Shown one piece after another: positions 1 through 7,196 of a DNA stretch of 12,889 nucleotides (position 1 is the first letter of the stretch; every line of letters begins with the position of its first letter). The notes beneath the pieces are model-generated. The model was given only the letters and a program-made list of their open reading frames with translations. It ran no database searches and was not told the DNA's origin. A program made the translations under genes and the position numbers. Origin of the DNA: an uncultured Ruminiclostridium sp. Lineage in GTDB: Bacteria; Bacillota; Clostridia; Oscillospirales; Ruminococcaceae. Location: positions 1 through 12,889 of the forward strand of contig CAKSIR010000060.1 of assembly GCA_934462775.1 (NCBI GenBank), in the 5' to 3' direction.

Positions 1-22
1 CCCCACACCCCTGCAAAACTTG

Positions 23-130
23 GTACTATTGCGCAAGCAATAGTACATAGCCTCATCATAAGATTCCGTTTTCTGCGGAAAACGGCTTAGGGCGCTGCCC
101 TAAGAACCTGCAAGCCTTTGAAAAGGCTTG
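23..130. repeat. cluster of four consecutive perfect hairpins (intergenic repeat-like element)
   Basis: Four perfect inverted repeats follow one another almost without gaps: 23-32/37-46 (10 bp, loop GCAA), 66-73/78-85 (8 bp, loop TGCG), 86-93/97-104 (8 bp, loop GCT) and 111-118/123-130 (8 bp, loop TGAA). Read as plus-strand RNA, the first loop is of the GNRA class and the second is a C(UNCG)G loop, both unusually stable. CCTGCAA occurs at 10-16 and again at 107-113, so the left edge may be the end of another unit. No T-run follows the stems on either strand, so these do not look like ordinary terminators, although they lie just beyond the 3' end of mnmE. The most likely nature is a dispersed REP/MITE-like intergenic element; a structured RNA is the alternative. 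Confidence 0.7.
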
Positions 131-164
131 ACCTAAACTTCTAATTTGACTTTTTCGGCTCACT

Positions 165-1526
165 TTATTTCCCCACGCAGAAACGCTTGAATACCTCATC
201 AATAACCGTTTCGCTTACCGATTTTCCCGAAAGCTGCATAAGGCTGTCCAACGCCTTTTCAAGCATTACGCCAATGGCGTCAAGGGTTATTCCCATCTGT
301 ATTCCCTCTATTGCCGCTGCAACCGCCTTTTCTGCGTCCTCCGCGCATTTGCGCTGACGTTCGTTGGCAATAAATCCTGCCGACATATCCAATCTTTCAA
401 GGTCGAGGGTTTTCTCTACCACATCGTTCAGCTTTTTCAGCGAATTACGGTCATTGGCAGAAATTTCAATCACCCTGCCAAACTTTGACGCAAGGAAAGG
501 CATATCCAGCTTCTGCTCCAAATCCGCCTTGTTGATTATGCAGATACACTGCTTGCCCTTAAGCTTTTCCAGTAAGGTGTAATCGTCCCTGTCAAGAGGG
601 CGGCTGCTGTCAAACACCGCGAGAACAAGGCTTGCCTCCTCCAGCTTTTTCAGCATCATCTCGACGCCTATTCCCTCGACAACGTCGTCCGTTTCGCGCA
701 GCCCTGCGCAGTCCGCAATGCGGAGCACCGCGCCGCCAAGCATGACTGTTTCCTCAACAATGTCCCTGGTTGTGCCGGCAATGTCGGTGACAATGCTTCT
801 TTGTGAACCCACAAGCAAATTCATCAGCGTTGATTTTCCGACATTGGGCTTGCCGACAATGGCAGTCGGAACGCCCTCTCGGAGAACCTTGCCTATATCG
901 TAGCTCTCCAACAGGAATTGCAGCTGACAGCGGCAGTTTTCAAGCTGTCCGAGGTGGGAACTGCTTTCAAAGCTGTCCAGCATTTCATCGGGATAATCTA
1001 TCCATGCGGCAATCTGCACTGTAATGTCCAAAATCTGCTGTGAAATTTCCTCTATTCTTCGGTACAGCGCACCCTCGCGCTGAGCGTTCGAGCAGTCGAG
1101 ATACTGCTTTGACTGGGCGTTGATTACGTCGATGACCGCCTCAGCCTGAGTCAGGGACATTTTTCCGTTAAGCAGCGCGCGCTTAGTAAATTCTCCCGCT
1201 TCGGCGGGAACTGCCCCCGCGTTTATGCACGCCTGCAAAACCTTGCGCGTTATATAAATTCCACCGTGACAGGAAATTTCGCACACGTCCTCGCCGGTGT
1301 AGCTGTGGGGCGCTCTGAAAACCAGCAGCACGCCGTCGTCGAGCAGCTCCCCGCCGTCAAATATATCGCCGTAGCAAGCGGTGTAGCCTTTCATCTCGTG
1401 TATGCTTTTGCCGCCGGCGGGCTTAAAAACCTTTGCCGCAATGCTGAAAGCGCCGTCGCCGGATATACGAAGCATGGAAACTCCTCCGACCGCCTGTGGA
1501 GTGGAAATCGCAACTATTGCAGACAT
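165..1526 (-). CDS. mnmE: tRNA modification GTPase MnmE (TrmE)
   Basis: MnmE works with MnmG in the cytoplasm to install the (carboxymethyl)aminomethyl group at C5 of the wobble uridine of certain tRNAs, using a tetrahydrofolate one-carbon unit and GTP hydrolysis. The 453-residue protein has the normal family length. The N-terminal folate-binding domain shows YTGED (76-80) and GEFTKRA (111-117). The inserted Ras-like G domain shows G1 GKPNVGKS (225-232), G2-region GTTRD (251-255), G3 DCAG (272-275, usually DTAG) and G4 NKAD (332-335). The C-terminus FCVGK (449-453) keeps the family's conserved cysteine. The ATG follows AAAGG by 8 bases. The gene lies 20 bases behind the DUF1292 gene, so the two are probably cotranscribed. 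No MnmG gene is visible; any downstream partner would lie left of the window. Confidence 0.97.
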   Translation of the reverse strand: MSAIVAISTPQAVGGVSMLRISGDGAFSIAAKVFKPAGGKSIHEMKGYTACYGDIFDGGELLDDGVLLVFRAPHSYTGEDVCEISCHGGIYITRKVLQACINAGAVPAEAGEFTKRALLNGKMSLTQAEAVIDVINAQSKQYLDCSNAQREGALYRRIEEISQQILDITVQIAAWIDYPDEMLDSFESSSHLGQLENCRCQLQFLLESYDIGKVLREGVPTAIVGKPNVGKSTLMNLLVGSQRSIVTDIAGTTRDIVEETVMLGGAVLRIADCAGLRETDDVVEGIGVEMMLKKLEEASLVLAVFDSSRPLDRDDYTLLEKLKGKQCICIINKADLEQKLDMPFLASKFGRVIEISANDRNSLKKLNDVVEKTLDLERLDMSAGFIANERQRKCAEDAEKAVAAAIEGIQMGITLDAIGVMLEKALDSLMQLSGKSVSETVIDEVFKRFCVGK

Positions 1527-1546
1527 ATCAAAAACCTTTCGTGAAT

Positions 1547-1825
1547 TTATTCTTCAAGCCAGCTGTAAAAAGCTTTTACAGCCTTGTCAAACTCTTCTTC
1601 ATCGTCAATGCTGAGAAATTCGGCGCAGTCCTCGCCCTCCTCGACATATTCAAAAAGGATCACTTCGCTTTCGCTGCCATCGTAAGTCCTGGGCATAAGC
1701 GCAATATACTCCTTTTCGGGATAATCCTCCATATCGAAAATGCAAAGCACCTCGCACTCGGCATTTTCGCCGCTTTCAAGAGTAATATTAACAACAGGCA
1801 TTGGTGTTTCGTTATCAGGCTGCAT
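1547..1825 (-). CDS. small acidic DUF1292-family protein
   Basis: This 92-residue, strongly acidic protein (many Asp and Glu, few basic residues) resembles the DUF1292 / UPF0473 (YrzB-like) family of Firmicutes. Family-like features are a short beta-rich N-terminal part, a segment around residues 38-47 (EYIALMPRTY), and an acidic C-terminal half ending in an aromatic helix (FDKAVKAFYSWLEE). No signal peptide, membrane segment or catalytic motif is visible; it should be cytosolic, and the family's molecular role is not known to me. The start has GAGGG five bases upstream. It is the first gene of a probable two-gene transcript with mnmE (20-base gap) and has its own promoter in the gap behind the LysR gene. 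Family assignment is by overall resemblance only. Confidence 0.8.
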   Translation of the reverse strand: MQPDNETPMPVVNITLESGENAECEVLCIFDMEDYPEKEYIALMPRTYDGSESEVILFEYVEEGEDCAEFLSIDDEEEFDKAVKAFYSWLEE

Positions 1826-1849
1826 AAAATCCCTCGCATTTTTCTTTCA

Positions 1850-1878
1850 AGAATAGCATGACACCGACAATTTGTCAA
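1850..1878 (-). promoter_or_regulatory. sigma-A-like promoter of the DUF1292-mnmE unit
   Basis: On the minus strand, TTGACA (1873-1878) and TATTCT (1850-1855) are separated by 17 bases, with TG one base upstream of the -10 box (extended -10). Transcription would begin near 1843, giving a leader of under 20 bases before the ATG at 1825. A perfect 11-base palindrome, GACAATTTGTC (1866-1876), overlaps the -35 box and could be a protein-binding site. Confidence 0.65.
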
Positions 1879-1898
1879 GCGCTGTTTATATAGTGCCG

Positions 1899-2834
1899 TC
1901 AGACTTCCGCCTTATCCCCTGCAAGCTCAATTTCAGCCTTTAAAAAGTCCATAAACCTCTTTTCGTATCCGCCGAAATTATGACCCTTTGGATAAATTAC
2001 AACGTCGTGGCTTATTTCCGAAGCAATTGAGCAGCTTTTCAGCACAAGCCCGTGCTTGTCAAGAAAATCGGGAGCAATGGGCGAAACCCACATGAACGTA
2101 TCGGGAACGCGCTGAAGCAGGTCTATCTGACTTCCTCTGTCAAAAATGTATATCGACTTGGCAGGAGCCTCAATCTGCGTGTTGCGCTTGATCTTTGAAA
2201 CTGAAATTCCCTTTAGGTCGTAGTCGCCGTTGCAGATTTCCGTGTATTCCGAAAGCTGATGATAAGGAATGTCGTCATATTTTGCAAGAGGGTGCTCCTT
2301 CGACATCAGAAGCCGCATTTCAAACTGATAAAGCGGCTTAGCTTCAAGCCCCTTATCGCTCATAAGCGTTGTAAAATAGTCCTTGTACATATCCTGAAAG
2401 CGGATAACGGCAATGTCGGTATCTCCCGCCGCAACATCGTTTATTGCAGTAATAGCGTCGCTTTCACGGAAATATATCTTCATTTTTTCGTCACGGTCAA
2501 GGCTGTTGAGAAAGCGCGTAAACGCCACTGAGCAGTATGTTGCCCTCGGCACGGTTATGCTGAAATGCAGGCAGCTGTCGCTGGGCTTGAATATGCTTTC
2601 AATCTCGTCTATCTGCGACAGCAGCTTTTTTGCGTACTCAAGAAACTCTCTGCCCTTCTGGGTAGGTTCAACTCCCTTTGTGGTGCGTTTGAAAATGGTA
2701 AATCCCATTTCCTCCTCAAGCTCCTTAATCGCCTTGCTGAGATTCGGCTGTCCCATATAAAGATTCTGGGCGGCTTTGGTAATAGAGCCTGTCTTTTCGA
2801 CCTCGGCTATATACTTGAGATGAGTCAGGTTCAT
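1899..2834 (-). CDS. LysR-family transcriptional regulator
   Basis: A 311-residue LysR-type regulator, of normal length for the family. Residues 3-62 form the N-terminal winged helix-turn-helix: HLKYIAEVEKTGSITKAAQN, then YMGQPNLSKAIKELEEEMG and FKRTTKGVEPTQKG. Residues from about 88 on form the periplasmic-binding-protein-like effector domain, which in this family binds a small molecule and shifts the DNA contacts of a tetramer. The effector cannot be read from the sequence. The ATG is preceded by AAGGA with an 8-base gap. The gene is divergent from the iron-containing alcohol dehydrogenase across 220 bases with repeated dyads, so by the usual LysR arrangement the dehydrogenase is the likely target and autoregulation is likely. 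It is followed in the same direction by the DUF1292-mnmE unit, which has its own promoter; no clear terminator lies between. Confidence 0.93.
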   Translation of the reverse strand: MNLTHLKYIAEVEKTGSITKAAQNLYMGQPNLSKAIKELEEEMGFTIFKRTTKGVEPTQKGREFLEYAKKLLSQIDEIESIFKPSDSCLHFSITVPRATYCSVAFTRFLNSLDRDEKMKIYFRESDAITAINDVAAGDTDIAVIRFQDMYKDYFTTLMSDKGLEAKPLYQFEMRLLMSKEHPLAKYDDIPYHQLSEYTEICNGDYDLKGISVSKIKRNTQIEAPAKSIYIFDRGSQIDLLQRVPDTFMWVSPIAPDFLDKHGLVLKSCSIASEISHDVVIYPKGHNFGGYEKRFMDFLKAEIELAGDKAEV

Positions 2835-2868
2835 TTTTACATTCCTTTTATATCGATATTTTTTTATC

Positions 2869-2902
2869 TTATCATATATGTAACGATATGATTATCATAT
2901 AT
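2869..2902. promoter_or_regulatory. candidate LysR-type operator array
   Basis: An 11-base direct repeat, TTATCATATAT, occurs at 2869-2879 and 2892-2902 (23 bases start to start). Between the copies lies ATATGAT (2886-2892), which with ATCATAT (2871-2877) makes a perfect 7-base inverted repeat spaced by 8 bases. A separate palindrome, ATATCGATAT, lies at 2850-2859 just before the LysR ribosome site. Such AT-rich dyads in a divergent gap fit binding by a LysR protein. The binding itself is inferred, and AT-rich DNA makes chance repeats likely. Confidence 0.45.
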
Positions 2903-2931
2903 ATTATACATTACCCGATTTGATTTGACAA

Positions 2932-2940
2932 TGTTATAAT
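2932..2940 (+). promoter_or_regulatory. extended -10 promoter element for the alcohol dehydrogenase
   Basis: TG-T-TATAAT (2932-2940) is a full extended -10 element. There is no good -35 box 17 bases upstream (2912-2917 reads TACCCG), so the promoter may need an activator, which would fit the LysR dyads just upstream at 2869-2902. A start near 2947 gives a leader of about 108 bases before the ATG at 3055. Confidence 0.5.
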
Positions 2941-2966
2941 ATAAATAAAGCAGGAAAAGCAAGAAA

Positions 2967-2984
2967 ATTGTTAAAATTCTACAA
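2967..2984 (+). promoter_or_regulatory. imperfect Rex-like dyad in the dehydrogenase leader
   Basis: ATTGTTAAAA (2967-2976) followed by ACAA (2981-2984) forms a dyad, TTGT-N9-ACAA, whose left half TTGTTAA matches the half-site known for the redox repressor Rex in Clostridia. The right half is imperfect and the total length is 17 rather than the usual 18. The location downstream of the -10 element would suit repression. The same ten bases recur at 7239-7248 in the oleate hydratase promoter, so the motif may belong to another factor or be chance. Confidence 0.25.
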
Positions 2985-3054
2985 ACAGCAATCCCTGCAA
3001 AAAACCTTTTTTACTAATTATTTTATGAAATACAAATTGTAGGAGGAACTCAAA

Positions 3055-4230
3055 ATGGCACGTTTTACTTTACCAAGAGATGTTTACTACGGCAAGGGAA
3101 CTCTTGAGGAATTAAAGAACCTCAAGGGCAAGAAGGCAATCGTTGTAGTAGGCGGCGGTTCAATGAAGCGCTTCGGCTTCTTAGACAAGGTTGTCAACTA
3201 CCTTAAGGAAGCAAACATGGAGGTTGAACTCTTTGAAAACGTTGAACCGGATCCATCTGTTGAAACAGTTATGCGCGGCGCAGAGGCTATGAGAAAATTC
3301 CAGCCTGACTGGATTATCGCTATGGGCGGCGGCTCGCCAATCGACGCTGCAAAGGCTATGTGGGCATTCTACGAATATCCGGAAGTTACATTTGAACAGC
3401 TTATCACACCTTTCAGCTTCCCGACACTCCGCCAGAAGGCACACTTCCTTGCAATCCCGTCAACATCCGGTACAGCAACAGAAGTTACAGCATTCTCAGT
3501 AATCACAGACTACTCAAAGGGCATCAAGTATCCGCTGGCTGACTTCAACATCACTCCTGACGTTGCAATCGTTGACCCTGAGCTTGCTGAAACAATGCCT
3601 GCAAAGCTTACGGCTCACACAGGTATGGACGCTCTGACCCACGCTATCGAAGCTTACGTTTCAACATTAAACGGACCGTTCACAGATCCGCTTGCTTTAA
3701 AGGCAATCGAAATGGTATTCGATTATCTGCCATCTTCCTACAACGGAAACACAGAAGCAAGAGAACATATGCACTATGCACAGTGCCTTGCAGGTATGGC
3801 ATTCTCCAACGCTCTGTTAGGTATCGTTCACTCGCTGGCTCATAAGACAGGCGCTGCATTCTCAACAGGTCATATTCCACACGGCTGCGCTAACGCAATC
3901 TACCTCCCATACGTTATCAAGTACAACTCAAAGGTTGCTATGCACAGATACGCTGAAATTGCTCGTTCAGTCGGCTTACCGGGCAGCTCAGACAAGGCTC
4001 TCACTGATTCCCTCTGCGCTAAGATTGACGAATTCAACGTTAAACTCGGTATTCCAAAGACCCTTAAGGACTTCGGTATCAACGAAGCTGAGTTCCTCGA
4101 AAAGGTTGATACAATCGCTGCAAACGCAGTTGCAGACGCTTGCACAGGTTCCAACCCGCGTCCGATTACACCTGCTGAAATGTCCAAGCTGTTAAATTGC
4201 ATCTACTACGGCAAGGAAATTGATTTCTGA
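3055..4230 (+). CDS. iron-containing alcohol dehydrogenase (AdhE C-terminal-like, single domain)
   Basis: A cytosolic group III (Fe-ADH) dehydrogenase that interconverts aldehydes and primary alcohols with NAD(P)H; in fermenting Clostridia it usually consumes reducing power by making an alcohol. The 391 residues are the normal single-domain length. The nucleotide-binding half has GGGS (33-36), followed by MKRFG, and GGGSPID (91-97). The metal site is visible as D192 and H196 (GMDALTHAIE), H259 (with H263 in VHSLAH) and H276 (IPHG). Three extra residues between the last two metal histidines, compared with AdhE and FucO as I recall them, mark a subfamily. Sequence around 131-200 (AIPSTSGT, KYPLADFNITPDVAIVDPEL) is most like the dehydrogenase part of AdhE. 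AGGAGG lies 8 bases before the ATG. Lysine is mostly AAG, suggesting strong expression. Substrate and NADH versus NADPH preference cannot be fixed. Confidence 0.93.
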   Translation: MARFTLPRDVYYGKGTLEELKNLKGKKAIVVVGGGSMKRFGFLDKVVNYLKEANMEVELFENVEPDPSVETVMRGAEAMRKFQPDWIIAMGGGSPIDAAKAMWAFYEYPEVTFEQLITPFSFPTLRQKAHFLAIPSTSGTATEVTAFSVITDYSKGIKYPLADFNITPDVAIVDPELAETMPAKLTAHTGMDALTHAIEAYVSTLNGPFTDPLALKAIEMVFDYLPSSYNGNTEAREHMHYAQCLAGMAFSNALLGIVHSLAHKTGAAFSTGHIPHGCANAIYLPYVIKYNSKVAMHRYAEIARSVGLPGSSDKALTDSLCAKIDEFNVKLGIPKTLKDFGINEAEFLEKVDTIAANAVADACTGSNPRPITPAEMSKLLNCIYYGKEIDF

Positions 4231-4264
4231 TAAAATCAGCTTTAACTGCTGAGCTGCATACAAG

Positions 4265-4302
4265 GTCCGCATTTCGTTTGACCGACGAAATGCGGACTTT
4301 TA
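4265..4302 (+). terminator. intrinsic terminator of the alcohol dehydrogenase
   Basis: A perfect 13-bp stem (GTCCGCATTTCGT at 4265-4277 with its complement at 4285-4297) encloses a 7-base loop and is followed at once by a T-rich tail. It lies 34 bases after the dehydrogenase stop and separates that gene from the chemoreceptor promoter. Confidence 0.92.
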
Positions 4303-4346
4303 ATTTCTCTGCGTACAAATTAAACAATAATTTATCCTCGCAAAGC

Positions 4347-4375
4347 TTGACATTTGTATAAAATATAGGTATAAT
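4347..4375 (+). promoter_or_regulatory. perfect-consensus sigma-A promoter of the first chemoreceptor
   Basis: TTGACA (4347-4352) and TATAAT (4370-4375) are exactly 17 bases apart, matching the housekeeping consensus at all 12 positions. Transcription should start near 4382. GAGGAG (4406-4411) follows, 9 bases before the ATG at 4421. No flagellar (sigma-28-like) promoter was seen. Confidence 0.88.
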
Positions 4376-4420
4376 AAGAACAGATTATATAATCCATTTC
4401 CAAATGAGGAGAATGTTGCA

Positions 4421-6499
4421 ATGGAAAAGGTAAAAAAGATGGAAAAGAAGCCTAAAATTAAAAAAACGCCTAAAGTCAAAGACAAAAAGCTTGACAATAA
4501 AAAAGAATTAACCACGAAAAAAACCGAAAATAAATCCAAAACCTTAGGTACAAGAATTGTAGCGGTCAGCTCAGTGTTTATCCTGCTTACAGGTCTTGTT
4601 GCGGCGGTTTATTCGCTGATTTCTTCGGTAAATACCGCAAACCAGATGTCGGTATCTCTTGCAAATTCATCATATCAGGTGCTGAATCATCAGGTTACCT
4701 CATCTGTTGATCAAGCGTCAATCTACGCGAGAAACATTACCGAAAACGCAGACATAAGAAAAGCCGTTTTCGGCGGCGACGCATCGGAAATGAAAACCCT
4801 GCTGAACAGAAACTACCGCGACGCTACATTGGTGCTGATTACGGATATTGATGGAAACGTTATCGGTTCATCTCAGGAGCAGGAGCCTACTCTTCCGAAT
4901 ATGTACAACGAAACCCCTGTAAGCTCCGCGCTGAAGGGAATCAACTACAAGGGTCTGTACAATATTGCAGATCAGGGCTTATGCGCGGTTGCGTCAGCGT
5001 CAATCACCGATATGTCCAACACTGCGTTCGGCACCGTTGTATACGTTTCATCTATAACAAAGGAAAGCTATGTCGATACCCTGAAGCAGATGACAAACTG
5101 CGAATACACCATTTTAGAGGGCAGCACACGAGCAAGCACAACCTTAATGGTTGGCGACCAGCGTGAAGTCGGAACTTCCATCAGCGACAATGTCGCATAC
5201 GAGCTTTACGAAGGTACAGGTACATACGTTGCTCAGGCAACCCTTTTCGGAAAAACGTATATGTGCGTTTATGTCGCATACGAAAACTCTGACGGCTCAA
5301 AGAACGGCGCGCTTTTCTGCGGCTACAACGTAAACGATATATACACAAATACGTTTATAAGCTGTATCATAACCTTCGGTATCGCGGTAGTTCTCGGCGC
5401 AATTTGCGTTTACGCACTCCGCACGTTTATCGCAAAGGTGCTTAACAAGCCTATGAACAACATCGTCAAGGCCGCCAACAGTATTGCTGCAGGTCAGATT
5501 GACGACGCTGTATACACCGAACTGAAGAGCGCTGAATCCAACAACGAAATCGGCACCATTGCAAAATCTATCGAAAACGCAATTAAATCAATCATGGCGG
5601 TTGAAAAGGACGCTGAAATGCTTAACAACGCAATCGAGCATTACGACCTTACCGTCCGCACGGACGAAGAAAAGCACAATGGCGTTTACCGTGTAATCGT
5701 TCATACAATCAACGATTTGTTCGGTCAGCTTTCCGAGATTATCAGCAAGATTCAAAGCGTTTCTGCAAGCATTGACGTCAGTGCCGTTCAGGTTTCGCAG
5801 GCTGCGCAGACTCTTGCAGACGGCGCAACAACGCAGGCAAGCTCCTCTGAAGAGCTTGCAGCAAATATTGCCGATGTTTATAACGAAGTCAAGAACACTG
5901 CCGACCACTCCGAAAACGCCAACACATTCTCGTCCGAAACAAAGGCTGAGGTTGAAGAAAGCAGCAGATGCATGAACGAGCTTGTACAGGCAATGGACGA
6001 AATCGCCACAAGCTCAGGCAAAATCCAGAAGATTATCAAGACCATTGAGGACATCGCTTTCCAGACAAACATTCTGTCCCTTAATGCAGCTGTTGAAGCC
6101 GCAAGAGCAGGCGACGCAGGTAAGGGCTTCGCAGTCGTTGCTGACGAGGTAAGAAACCTTGCCAACAAGAGTGCAGACGCCGTTAAGAGCACCACCGCCC
6201 TTATTGCCGATTCCGCGGCCGCAATTGAAAACGGCAACAGAATCGTTCAGGATACCGACAAGGCGCTGCGCAACGTAATGGAAAAGACTGACGGAGTAAA
6301 CAGCCTTGTTGGAAAAATTGCACAGGCTACTCAGAACCAGAGTCTTGCCATTGAGCAGATCAACATAGGCGTCGACCAGATTTCAAACATTGTTCAGTCT
6401 ACATCCGCAACAGCCGAAGAAACTGCTGCGTCCAGCGCTGAGCTTGCAAATCAGTCACAGCTGCTCAAGAACCTTGTTGAAAAATACAAGATTGAATAA
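4421..6499 (+). CDS. methyl-accepting chemotaxis protein with Lys-rich N-terminal tail
   Basis: A transmembrane chemoreceptor of 692 residues that would control CheA kinase through CheW. Residues 1-45 are an unusual basic cytosolic tail (18 lysines in the first 40). Then come TM1 (about 46-69), a large outside domain (about 70-310) of probable Cache type ([14 protein letters not shown] at 137-150 is typical), TM2 (about 311-333), a HAMP segment, a second HAMP-like linker (about 395-436), and a long coiled-coil signalling domain. Its tip, [20 protein letters not shown], lies at 542-561, followed by [19 protein letters not shown]. There is no C-terminal CheR-binding pentapeptide. The ligand is unknown. 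The gene is monocistronic: its own promoter in front, a hairpin behind. Its tip is nearly identical to that of the receptor at 9196-11190, also at DNA level. Confidence 0.95.
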   Translation: MEKVKKMEKKPKIKKTPKVKDKKLDNKKELTTKKTENKSKTLGTRIVAVSSVFILLTGLVAAVYSLISSVNTANQMSVSLANSSYQVLNHQVTSSVDQASIYARNITENADIRKAVFGGDASEMKTLLNRNYRDATLVLITDIDGNVIGSSQEQEPTLPNMYNETPVSSALKGINYKGLYNIADQGLCAVASASITDMSNTAFGTVVYVSSITKESYVDTLKQMTNCEYTILEGSTRASTTLMVGDQREVGTSISDNVAYELYEGTGTYVAQATLFGKTYMCVYVAYENSDGSKNGALFCGYNVNDIYTNTFISCIITFGIAVVLGAICVYALRTFIAKVLNKPMNNIVKAANSIAAGQIDDAVYTELKSAESNNEIGTIAKSIENAIKSIMAVEKDAEMLNNAIEHYDLTVRTDEEKHNGVYRVIVHTINDLFGQLSEIISKIQSVSASIDVSAVQVSQAAQTLADGATTQASSSEELAANIADVYNEVKNTADHSENANTFSSETKAEVEESSRCMNELVQAMDEIATSSGKIQKIIKTIEDIAFQTNILSLNAAVEAARAGDAGKGFAVVADEVRNLANKSADAVKSTTALIADSAAAIENGNRIVQDTDKALRNVMEKTDGVNSLVGKIAQATQNQSLAIEQINIGVDQISNIVQSTSATAEETAASSAELANQSQLLKNLVEKYKIE

Positions 6500-6515
6500 A
6501 TGATGCACATATCAA

Positions 6516-6552
6516 AACAGCTCCCGATGTAAAAAGAGGGGGCTGTTGTTTT
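6516..6552 (+). terminator. probable terminator of the first chemoreceptor
   Basis: AACAGCTCCC (6516-6525) pairs with GGGGGCTGTT (6538-6547) through ten base pairs, one of them G-U, around a 12-base loop. A short tail GTTTT follows. The large loop and short T-run make it moderate. GTTTTAAAAC (6548-6557), a 10-base palindrome, directly follows and lies upstream of the TetR gene. Confidence 0.6.
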
Positions 6553-6593
6553 AAAACGGCTGAACCGATGAAATAATAATTACGGAGAAAATT

Positions 6594-7154
6594 ATGTCGC
6601 AGATAACCAAACACGCGCTTGAAGCGTCACTCAAGAATTTGCTGCTGCAAAAGCCGCTGAATAAAATAACCATACAGGACATTACCGACGACTGCGGAAT
6701 AAATCGCATGACCTTCTACTACCATTTTAAGGACATCTATGACCTTGTTGAGTGGAGCTGCGAGGAGGACGCAAGAAAAGCCCTTGAGGGCAAAAAAACC
6801 TACGATACATGGCAGCAGGGCTTTTTGCAGATATTTGAGGCGGTGCTTGACAATAAGCCGTTTATTATCAACGTGTACCATTCCGTCAGCCGTGAAACTG
6901 TTGAAAATTACCTGTACAAGCTGACCTACAATTTGCTTATCGGCGTTGTTGAAGAAAAGTCGCAGGGCATGAGAGTCCGCGACGAGGATAAAAGGTTTAT
7001 TGCCGATTTCTACAAATACGCATTCGTGGGAATAATGATGGACTGGGTTAAACGCAATATGGCAGAAGAACCGCAGCAGATAATCGACCGCCTTTCCGTT
7101 CTTATAACCGGCAGCATTTCCGCCGCTCTCGAACGCTACCGCATTAAGCCGTAA
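6594..7154 (+). CDS. TetR-family transcriptional regulator
   Basis: A 186-residue cytosolic DNA-binding protein with an N-terminal TetR helix-turn-helix at about 25-47 (ITIQDITDDCGINRMTFYYH, then FKDIYDLVEW). The C-terminal ligand and dimer domain (about 70-186) resembles the DhaS-like or TetR_C_8 type common in Firmicutes; this part of the call is by resemblance. GGAG lies 6 bases before the ATG. It sits directly upstream of the oleate hydratase, separated by a terminator, so it is probably a local regulator of that gene and not its operon partner. Fatty acids or acyl-CoA are plausible effectors given the neighbour, but nothing in the sequence proves it. Candidate binding sites are the palindrome at 7239-7256 and the TGATAA dyads at 7155-7223. 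Confidence 0.9.
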   Translation: MSQITKHALEASLKNLLLQKPLNKITIQDITDDCGINRMTFYYHFKDIYDLVEWSCEEDARKALEGKKTYDTWQQGFLQIFEAVLDNKPFIINVYHSVSRETVENYLYKLTYNLLIGVVEEKSQGMRVRDEDKRFIADFYKYAFVGIMMDWVKRNMAEEPQQIIDRLSVLITGSISAALERYRIKP

Positions 7155-7184
7155 TTTTTATCATTTTTGCGATTTTGATAAAAA
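7155..7184. promoter_or_regulatory. TTTTTATCA/TGATAAAAA inverted repeat after tetR
   Basis: TTTTTATCA (7155-7163) and TGATAAAAA (7176-7184) form a perfect 9-base inverted repeat with a 12-base spacer, starting at the tetR stop. The motif TTTTGATAA occurs at 7173-7181 and again inside the terminator stem at 7202-7210, with its near complement at 7216-7223. The repetition may reflect an operator cluster; the stem lacks GC pairs and would be weak as RNA. Confidence 0.35.
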
Positions 7185-7196
7185 AATTTATAATTC

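Noticed and set aside
111..130. Fourth hairpin as an intrinsic terminator of mnmE
   Set aside because: On the minus strand no T-run follows the stem; it continues into CAGGTTC.
1..130. CRISPR array at the left edge
   Set aside because: The stems differ from one another in sequence and have no regular spacers, so they are not direct repeats of a CRISPR type.
2925..2930. TTGACA as a -35 box for the alcohol dehydrogenase
   Set aside because: No -10-like sequence lies 16-18 bases downstream; the only TATAAT begins four bases after it. The extended -10 at 2932-2940 is the better promoter element.
4300..4420. Flagellar sigma-28-type promoter for the first chemoreceptor
   Set aside because: No TAAA with GCCGATAA-like partner is present; a perfect sigma-A promoter explains transcription.
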